A DNA stretch of 6,579 nucleotides from Acidobacteriota bacterium (GTDB lineage: Bacteria > Acidobacteriota > Terriglobia > UBA7540): the NCBI GenBank assembly GCA_003224665.1, contig QHZM01000169.1, positions 1 through 6,579 on the forward strand. Reading direction: 5' to 3'. A program made the translations under genes and the position numbers. The notes under the pieces are model-generated. The model had not been told where the DNA came from. It made no database searches and worked only from the letters and a program-made list of their open reading frames with translations. Positions 1-4,367 of this stretch are shown in pieces (within the stretch, counting starts at the first letter, position 1; the number at the start of each line of letters is the position of its first letter).

Positions 1-167
1 ACGGTTGTGGTCGTTGGTGTTATTCCGAGCAGGCTTGTCGCTCCGAAAGCGGTGGCTTGCACCGCGCTGGCGTCCCCCACGACGGTTTGTGCTGCTCCGC
101 CCGCAGGCCACGCCAAAATCAGAGCGAGTGCTACCAACATTGAAAAGTAACGAACTGTCTGACGCAT
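1..167 (-). CDS. Secreted protein of unknown function, N-terminal part (runs off left edge)
   Basis: An open frame on the minus strand starts at ATG (165-167) and is still open at position 1, giving 55 codons with the C-terminus outside the window. The N-terminus is a clear Sec signal peptide: a short basic start (MRQTVRYFS), a hydrophobic core (MLVALALILAW), then a small-residue region ending in GGAAQ, where signal peptidase I would cut around residues 25-28. The mature start (TVVGDASAVQATAFGATSLLG) is rich in Ala, Thr, Val and Gly. It reminds me of choice-of-anchor-type secreted proteins, but too little is visible to name a family. The start is well supported by AGGAGGT four bases upstream. 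The protein is exported; its final location and job cannot be read from this fragment. I see no sign that it belongs to the mobile debris to its right. Confidence 0.75.
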   Translation of the reverse strand, partial: MRQTVRYFSMLVALALILAWPAGGAAQTVVGDASAVQATAFGATSLLGITPTTTT

Positions 168-171
168 ACTG

Positions 172-178
172 ACCTCCT
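172..178 (-). promoter_or_regulatory. Shine-Dalgarno site of the secreted protein gene
   Basis: On the minus strand AGGAGGT lies four bases before the ATG at 167. It is a full anti-SD match at a workable spacing and fixes the start codon of the left-edge gene. It is the strongest ribosome binding site in the window; the large sulfatase-like gene has no comparable one. Confidence 0.8.
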
Positions 179-490
179 GTTTTCATTTTTTCGTTCATCA
201 ATTTCATCCTTGGCCTTGAAAAGCTCCGTGGAACGTGGGTTGAACAGTCTGGTTATTTCTTGGCTCAGAGACTGACTTCGGCCTTCCTTGAGTGTTACCC
301 CTTGTGTAACAGACCCTGTTTTCCCCCTTTCCGACTTTACGAGTGAATCCGTGGAGCTCTCGAAGGTCATAACGTTCGGCAGCGTATAGATCTTCAGCGG
401 CCCGCACAATCCGGTTCATACCTGAAATGCGGCGGGAAAAAACACTGAAGCCGATGTGGGGGGTAGGCCTAAATTACCATGGTAGTGCAA
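179..490. other. Intergenic stretch with no convincing gene
   Basis: About 310 bases lie between the minus-strand secreted protein and the plus-strand transposase relic. Two overlapping minus-strand open frames (about 131-409 and 204-419) exist, but I recognise neither product, neither has a good ribosome binding site, and the first runs through the secreted gene in another frame. The stretch should hold the 5' UTR and promoter of the secreted gene. I could not pick a convincing -35/-10 pair. The only structured element I see is the palindrome at 293-311. Confidence 0.5.
293..311. promoter_or_regulatory. Possible operator: 6-bp perfect palindrome with 7-bp spacer
   Basis: TGTTAC (293-298) and GTAACA (306-311) are exact inverted repeats around a 7-base spacer, 126 bp upstream of the start of the secreted gene on the minus strand. 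The 19-bp dyad has the dimensions of a dimeric helix-turn-helix repressor site. A 6-bp arm can arise by chance and no promoter is confirmed beside it, so this is only a candidate. Confidence 0.2.
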
Positions 491-494
491 CTGT

Positions 495-967
495 TTGCAC
501 TGTTTAGGGAAAGAGAATTCCTCAATAGTGCACCGGTTTTCACCTGGGGTGAACCGATGTGTCTGCGGTTGCACCTTCGCCGAGGCGTTTCCCTGGGATA
601 GCGCTCCTCCCTATCTCCGGCGTGATCATGATTCCAATTATGGGGGATCATTCCGAGAGACGGTGCGTGGCATGGGCATTCGGGAAGTCCTGCGGCACGG
701 CGATCACGCTGGCAAAGTTCGTACGTGGAGCGTCTGATTGGGTCCATACGCTGGGAGTGTCTCGACCATATCATCGCGCTTATCGAAGCATTTCTGCGCC
801 GCACCCTGAGATCGTATTTTCAGTATTAACTCCATATGCGAACCCGCGTGTCGCTCAGCACAGATGCACCGGAACCGGAGGCGCCGCAATTCCCGGGACT
901 GGGCGCCGTGGTAGAGATTCCCGAAGTTGGTGGACTTCACCATGGTTACGAGCGGCGGGCTGCTTGA
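495..967 (+). pseudogene. Decayed DDE transposase (rve / IS481-like integrase core), C-terminal part
   Basis: The remains of a transposase catalytic domain read in two frames. From about 576 to 692 one frame gives EAFPWDSAPPYLRRDHDSNYGG and then RGMGIREVL, matching the segment around the second catalytic Asp of rve-type transposases common in soil Acidobacteria. From 701 the reading continues in another frame with SYVERLIGSIRWECLDH, which holds the catalytic Glu region, and a helix ending SYFQY. It then meets an in-frame TAA at 827-829. After that stop the same frame resumes with DAPEPE and VVEIPEVGGLHHGYERRAA and reaches the natural-looking stop TGA at 965-967. So there is one frameshift near 693-700, one nonsense codon, and no visible N-terminal half or first catalytic Asp. 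The region 495-575 resembles the preceding beta-strand segment only weakly. The gene is dead, and no terminal inverted repeats are evident, so the insertion boundaries are unknown. The family is recognised by eye. Confidence 0.75.
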
Positions 968-1169
968 AAGGTCCCTCTTCCAAGGCAACCCTGAATCTTC
1001 TTCCTCTGCCATCAGGGGCTTATATTGAATCTCAGTACCAGGCGACGGCTTTTCAGCAGGCTTCTCTATGGGAGGTGAGGACACTCAGCGATGACGGAAA
1101 GGTCGACAAGCAAATTGCCGGATGGGCCATGCGGGATTTGGTTTCGGGGAGCAAGCGACTTTTTGGTAG
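968..1169. other. Unassigned DNA between two mobile-element relics
   Basis: About 200 bases lie between the transposase stop and the first recognisable integrase codons. If the integrase was once full length, its N-terminal core-binding domain should lie here, but I could not recognise it in any frame. GGAGGTGA followed by an ATG at 1091 gives only a 22-codon frame with no recognisable content. Confidence 0.4.
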
Positions 1170-1534
1170 GTCCAAGACTTCGCGTTCTGTAAGTCTGGCG
1201 GTTCGACAGTAGACCCCGATGTTCTGCGACGGGACGTGCTTTATCCTGTGCTAGACTCTCTGGGTATTGCGCGTATCCCCCGAACGGCGGGGTTTCGCGC
1301 TTTCCGGCATTCTGTGGGAAGCTTAAGCTCGCCCAGAAACTATTAGGCCACTCGAGCCTGAGTGCGACCGCCGATATTTACACTCGCACGTCGGAGGAAA
1401 TTGACCGCGCAGCTGCCCTCGCCGTGGAATGGGCGATCTACGGCAATTTGTTCCCGGCTGTTCTCAATTTCGAGAACAAGAATAGCGGTACAGCTGCGAA
1501 ACAGAAAGAAAAAGTAAGGAAGCCCGACGAGTAA
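1170..1534 (+). pseudogene. Broken tyrosine recombinase (phage-type integrase), C-terminal catalytic fragment
   Basis: Frame one (1170-1322) reads DFAFCKSGGSTVDPDVLRRDV, then LYPVLDSLGIARIPR and GFRAFRHSVGS, the approach to the box II motif of the Int/Xer catalytic domain. It then runs into a stop (TAG at 1344-1346). The homologous reading continues from 1319 in a different frame: LKLAQKLLGHSSLSATADIYTRTS, with the conserved LLGH box and the presumed nucleophile Tyr in ADIYTRTS, followed by an Ala-rich tail ending at TAA (1532-1534). Integrases of this type normally carry about eight residues between GS and LKLAQ; they are missing here, so a small out-of-frame deletion is likely. Box II normally reads HxxRH; here its first His is Arg (RAFRH). 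TAG at 1167 closes the frame upstream, and the arm-binding and core-binding domains are absent. The gene is therefore inactive. It points towards the duplicated tRNA-fMet end 45 bp downstream, as expected for an element using that tRNA as attachment site. Confidence 0.8.
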
Positions 1535-1563
1535 GCCCGAAAAAAAGGGTGCTTTTAGTTTTA
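1533..1563 (+). terminator. Possible intrinsic terminator after the integrase relic
   Basis: AAGCCC (1533-1538) pairs with GG-T-GCTT (1548-1554, one bulged T) across a purine-rich loop, and the 3' arm runs into TTTTAGTTTTA. It begins inside the integrase stop codon. The stem is short and bulged, so it would be weak, but its position and the T-rich tail fit a factor-independent terminator of the former integrase gene. Confidence 0.4.
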
Positions 1564-1578
1564 GCACTCAAGCTCCCG

Positions 1579-1596
1579 TGGTTGCGGGGGCTGGAT
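1579..1596 (-). repeat. Att-like direct repeat: copy of the tRNA-fMet 3' end (distal copy)
   Basis: This 18-bp sequence is identical to 1935-1952 and, on the minus strand, equals the last 18 bases of tRNA-fMet, from the 3' side of the T arm to the encoded CCA. Identity stops exactly at the terminal A of CCA. Repeats of a tRNA 3' end on one side of a tRNA gene are the usual footprint of site-specific integration by tyrosine recombinases, and such an integrase relic ends 45 bp away. Confidence 0.7.
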
Positions 1597-1626
1597 CCCG
1601 CAAGGCGGTATTATGAGCCCTCCACC
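1579..1626 (-). pseudogene. Shrunken tRNA-fMet relic
   Basis: Read on the minus strand, three blocks match the intact tRNA-fMet in the same order. GGTGGAG (1620-1626) matches the 3' end of the 5' acceptor strand and the start of the D arm. GGGCTCATAA (1611-1620) matches the anticodon arm including the CAT anticodon. The exact 18-base 3' end occupies 1579-1596. The blocks span 48 bp here against 72 bp in the intact gene: the D arm is gone, and 14 unrelated bases replace the 20 between anticodon loop and T loop. In the relic TTGCGGG (1597-1603, minus strand) is exactly complementary to the acceptor 3' strand at 1582-1588, so an acceptor-like 7-bp hairpin with an 8-base loop and a CCA tail could form. 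It cannot fold as a cloverleaf and is presumably non-functional. The 18-bp match is secure; the shorter blocks could be partly chance. Confidence 0.5.
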
Positions 1627-1934
1627 TCAGACCGGAAGGTGAAACCTGCGGGATTCAAACCGGTGCGCGCGTAAAAGCCTCGACCTGAATTCTGTGATTT
1701 CAACTCGATTCCTCTTTTCCTCGCTCCGGTATAGTTCTCGTAGCTCTCGGTGAGGACCAAAGTCCAGGGACGGTGCCGCGAAGTCCAGCTCTTCCGAGCT
1801 CGATTGTGCTGATCGAGACGCTTCCGGGGGTTCTCACTGATTCCGATATAGAAACGGTGGCTCCGCTCACTCCAGAGGACGTAAACGAAGTAGGTCTTCC
1901 CCGTAACCCGGACATGATGGCGAAGAAGGGAAGT
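1627..1934. other. Anonymous DNA between the tRNA-fMet relic and the intact tRNA gene
   Basis: About 308 bases hold no gene I can support. A plus-strand frame (about 1773-2027) reads through the antisense of the tRNA, giving the DLNQRPLGYEPNELPDCSTP peptide typical of false ORFs over tRNA-fMet. A Ser-rich minus-strand frame (1700-1915) looks like a shadow. If the 18-bp repeats are attachment sites, this is what remains of a very small or internally deleted element, or the gap between two successive integrations. I found no terminator for the tRNA transcript here. Confidence 0.5.
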
Positions 1935-2011
<77 letters not shown>

Positions 2012-2016
2012 ACGAA

Positions 2017-2045
2017 ATTATATCTAGCTGGCATGGATTTGGCAA
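2017..2045 (-). promoter_or_regulatory. Sigma-70-type promoter of tRNA-fMet
   Basis: On the minus strand TTGCCA (2040-2045) and a perfect TATAAT (2017-2022) are separated by exactly 17 bp. Only five bases separate TATAAT from the mature tRNA 5' end at 2011. The usual distance from -10 to the start point would put +1 at about 2009-2011, on or inside the tRNA itself. The discriminator is AT-rich (TTCGTT), not the GC-rich type of stringently controlled stable-RNA promoters. The promoter lies in the short gap before the divergent sulfatase-like gene. Confidence 0.75.
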
Positions 2046-2072
2046 CCATAACTTTTCACCATTCGAAATGCG

Positions 2073-4220
2073 ATGAGTTTCCCGCTACGCGTTACTAATA
2101 GCCGCCAAGCCGGCACCCGAGCGGTCCCGGTAGTGCTCGCAGCCATTTGCACGGTCGCCTTCGGCCTCGCGTCTTCGCGTGCCTCGGGCGGCAACTCCCA
2201 GCGCCCAAACGCAATCCTGATCACGGTGGATACACTGCGGGCCGATCGCCTCGGGTCTTACGGCAATCCCTCCGGCCTCACCCCCGCGATGGACGGCCTG
2301 GCGCGAGATGGCGTCGTATTCCGCCGGGCCGTCGCGCAAGTTCCGCTCACGCTGCCCTCTCACACCGCCATTCTTACGGGAACCTATCCCATGTGGAACG
2401 GCGTCGAGGATCTGTCGACTCGAGGGCTGAGCCCCGGCATTCCCACCCTGGCGGAAGCCTTCAAGCGGCAAGGTTACGCGACTGCAGCTTTCGTCAGCGC
2501 CTTCGTCCTGGACTCGATGTGGGGACTCGAGCGCGGCTTTGATCTCTACGACGACTGGTTCAAGCCCGACGAGGGCAAGGCTGACCGCCGCGATAGCCTC
2601 GAGCGCCGCGCCGAAGAGACGGTCAACCACGCTCTGGCCTGGCTCGATGCTCACCAGTCGCAGTCTTTCTTCCTCTGGATTCACCTCTACGATCCCCACG
2701 CGCCTTATGACCCGCCCGAACCGTTCAAGTCGCGATATCGCGCGCGGCCCTACGACGGCGAGGTCGCCTACGCGGACCAGCAACTAGGCCGGCTGATCGC
2801 CTCCCTCAAGCGCGCCGGCCTCTACTCCCCGGCTTTGATCGTGCTGACCAGCGACCACGGCGAAGCGCTGGGCGAGCACCAGGAACAGCAGCACGGGTTT
2901 TTCATTTATAACTCCACGATCCGCGTGCCGCTGATCGTGAAACCGCCGGCCGGATTCGAGCCCGCCCGCCGGTCCGTGGCTCAGGTCGCGAACACTGTGG
3001 ACATTGCTCCGACCCTGGCTCAATTCTGCCGGTTCGACTCGAGCGATGTCGCGAATTTCCAGGGCAGGAGCCTGCTCGCGCTGCTCGACAAGTCGCCGCC
3101 CACACCGACGCGTGAGGGGTATTCAGAATCGCTTTATCCCCGGAGCACGTTTGGCTGGCATTCGTTGCGCGCCGTCGAAACCGGGCAGTACCACTACATC
3201 GCGGCGCCGAAAGAAGAGCTCTATGACCTGGAGCGGGACCCGGGGGAAACTCACAATCTGGTCCGGCAGAGTCCCGCGACAGTTGCGGCGCTTCGCGCCA
3301 TTCTTCAAAAGGCGGTCACGCGTTTTGGCCGAAAAGCGGGCGTGTCCGCATCCGCCCCGACGCTCGGACCCGAAGCCGTGGAAAAGTTGCGGTCGCTCGG
3401 ATATTTGAGTATTTCGCTACCGAAAAACCAGCAGGACGACGACCCGCGGGCCGCCGATCCCAAGGACGAGATCGGCCTTTACAATCAGGTGATGCGAGCC
3501 ACGCAGCTGGCCGAGGACGGCCGCTTCCGCGAATCGAACGCGCTACTCGAGCAAACGGCCGCGGCGAACCCTCGGGCTTATCTGCTGCCGTTCTTGCAAG
3601 GCGAGAATTTTCTCGCGCTCGGCCAGCCGCGGGAAGCCGTCCGCTATTACCGCCGCGCGCTCGCCTTGAATGCGGGGTTCGATCAGGCGGCGATGGGGCT
3701 CGGGCACGCCGCCTACCGGGCCGGAGACAACGCTGAGGCGGTGAAAGCCTACCAACTCGCGCTCGAACTGAACCCACGTAATTTCATCGTCCGGCTGGCA
3801 CTGGGGAAAGCGTACTGGCGTCTCAACCGGTTTGATGACGCGGCGGAAGGGGAGCGCCAAGTCCTGCGCGAGCATCCGAATTACGCGCAGGCGCGCGCCG
3901 ACTACGGGATTACGCTGGTCAAGTTAAGAAAGTTCGACGTCGCTCTGCCCGAGCTTCTCAAGGCGATCGAGCTCGGTTATCGGACGTCGCTGGTTTACAA
4001 TTATTTGGGTAATGCCTACACGGCGTCAGGCCGGTCCGCCGAAGCAGTCGGCGCCTACGAGGAGGCGATCCGCCTTGACCCGAACTCTCCCACCGCTTAC
4101 GTCAAGCTTGCCGTGATTTTCGCTCAATCCGGGCAACCCGAAAAAGCTCGCCAGTACTACCAAAAGGCCTGCCGGCTCGATCCGCAGCTCTGCCGGCAGA
4201 TCGATGCAAAATTCCGCTGA
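2073..4220 (+). CDS. Exported sulfatase-like hydrolase/transferase with seven C-terminal TPRs
   Basis: The 715-residue product has an N-terminal hydrophobic signal or anchor (about residues 17-34, AVPVVLAAICTVAFGLAS; no proper lipobox). An alkaline-phosphatase-superfamily domain follows from about 45 to 400. Visible metal and active-site motifs are NAILITVDTLRADRLGSYG (D53), HLYDPHAPY (H204, D207, H209), TSDHGEALGEH (D261, H262) and QQHG (H274). The sulfatase signature CxPSR is replaced by T93-L-P-S-H97, so no formylglycine can form. Thr is the nucleophile in LtaS-type phosphotransferases, so phosphodiester or phosphoester chemistry is as plausible as sulfate-ester hydrolysis. A linker with SLGYLSI (about 440) leads into seven TPRs, the last six (502-705) gapless 34-residue units, then ten residues. 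The catalytic part should act outside the cytoplasmic membrane, and the TPRs may bind a partner or substrate. The ATG at 2073 is the first in-frame start after a stop at 2049 and keeps the signal sequence, but its ribosome binding site is poor. The gene diverges from tRNA-fMet and converges with the CehA-like gene. Confidence 0.9.
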   Translation: MSFPLRVTNSRQAGTRAVPVVLAAICTVAFGLASSRASGGNSQRPNAILITVDTLRADRLGSYGNPSGLTPAMDGLARDGVVFRRAVAQVPLTLPSHTAILTGTYPMWNGVEDLSTRGLSPGIPTLAEAFKRQGYATAAFVSAFVLDSMWGLERGFDLYDDWFKPDEGKADRRDSLERRAEETVNHALAWLDAHQSQSFFLWIHLYDPHAPYDPPEPFKSRYRARPYDGEVAYADQQLGRLIASLKRAGLYSPALIVLTSDHGEALGEHQEQQHGFFIYNSTIRVPLIVKPPAGFEPARRSVAQVANTVDIAPTLAQFCRFDSSDVANFQGRSLLALLDKSPPTPTREGYSESLYPRSTFGWHSLRAVETGQYHYIAAPKEELYDLERDPGETHNLVRQSPATVAALRAILQKAVTRFGRKAGVSASAPTLGPEAVEKLRSLGYLSISLPKNQQDDDPRAADPKDEIGLYNQVMRATQLAEDGRFRESNALLEQTAAANPRAYLLPFLQGENFLALGQPREAVRYYRRALALNAGFDQAAMGLGHAAYRAGDNAEAVKAYQLALELNPRNFIVRLALGKAYWRLNRFDDAAEGERQVLREHPNYAQARADYGITLVKLRKFDVALPELLKAIELGYRTSLVYNYLGNAYTASGRSAEAVGAYEEAIRLDPNSPTAYVKLAVIFAQSGQPEKARQYYQKACRLDPQLCRQIDAKFR

Positions 4221-4229
4221 TCAACTCAG

Positions 4230-4249
4230 GGCGCGGCTTCAGCCGCGCC
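4230..4249 (+). terminator. GC-rich hairpin between two convergent genes
   Basis: GGCGCGGC and GCCGCGCC form a perfect 8-bp stem around a TTCA loop, starting nine bases after the sulfatase-like stop codon. No T-run follows, so it is not a textbook intrinsic terminator. It could stop or stabilise the ends of transcripts arriving from both sides, or be one copy of a dispersed palindromic repeat. The rest of the 147-bp convergent gap (4221-4367) shows no gene. Confidence 0.5.
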
Positions 4250-4367
4250 GACAGCTTCCAGGCTTTCGCAATTCTTAGCTACGTCACGCGGTATTTTTCG
4301 AGCGCCGCCATAGCCCGCTCCGCGGCGGCTGCCGACTTGCGGCGGAACAGCCGGGCTGGCTTCGAGA

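Noticed and set aside
131..419. Two overlapping minus-strand frames upstream of the secreted protein
   Set aside because: No recognisable domain, no good ribosome binding site, and they overlap each other; one also overlaps the well-supported secreted gene in a different frame.
704..1084. Minus-strand open frame of 126 codons
   Set aside because: It is antisense to the transposase relic; sense-strand motifs explain the sequence better.
1075..1212. SKTSRSVSLAV in the plus-strand frame ending at 1212, resembling the KTxxSxRxVPL strand of integrases
   Set aside because: It overlaps DFAFCKSGGSTVD in another frame, which joins directly to the recognisable integrase sequence downstream. Both cannot be ancestral over the same bases, so I take the first as coincidence.
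1640..1670. GGTTTGAATCC on the minus strand, resembling a tRNA T loop
   Set aside because: The flanking bases do not form a T stem (mismatch at the third pair) and no acceptor or anticodon arm fits around it.
2085..2783. Long minus-strand open frame (232 codons) inside the sulfatase-like gene
   Set aside because: It is a shadow of a GC-rich coding sequence. The plus strand carries clear catalytic motifs and TPRs.
3316..3875. Minus-strand frames within the TPR-coding region
   Set aside because: Arg/Pro/Gly-rich composition typical of antisense frames in GC-rich genes; no domain recognised.
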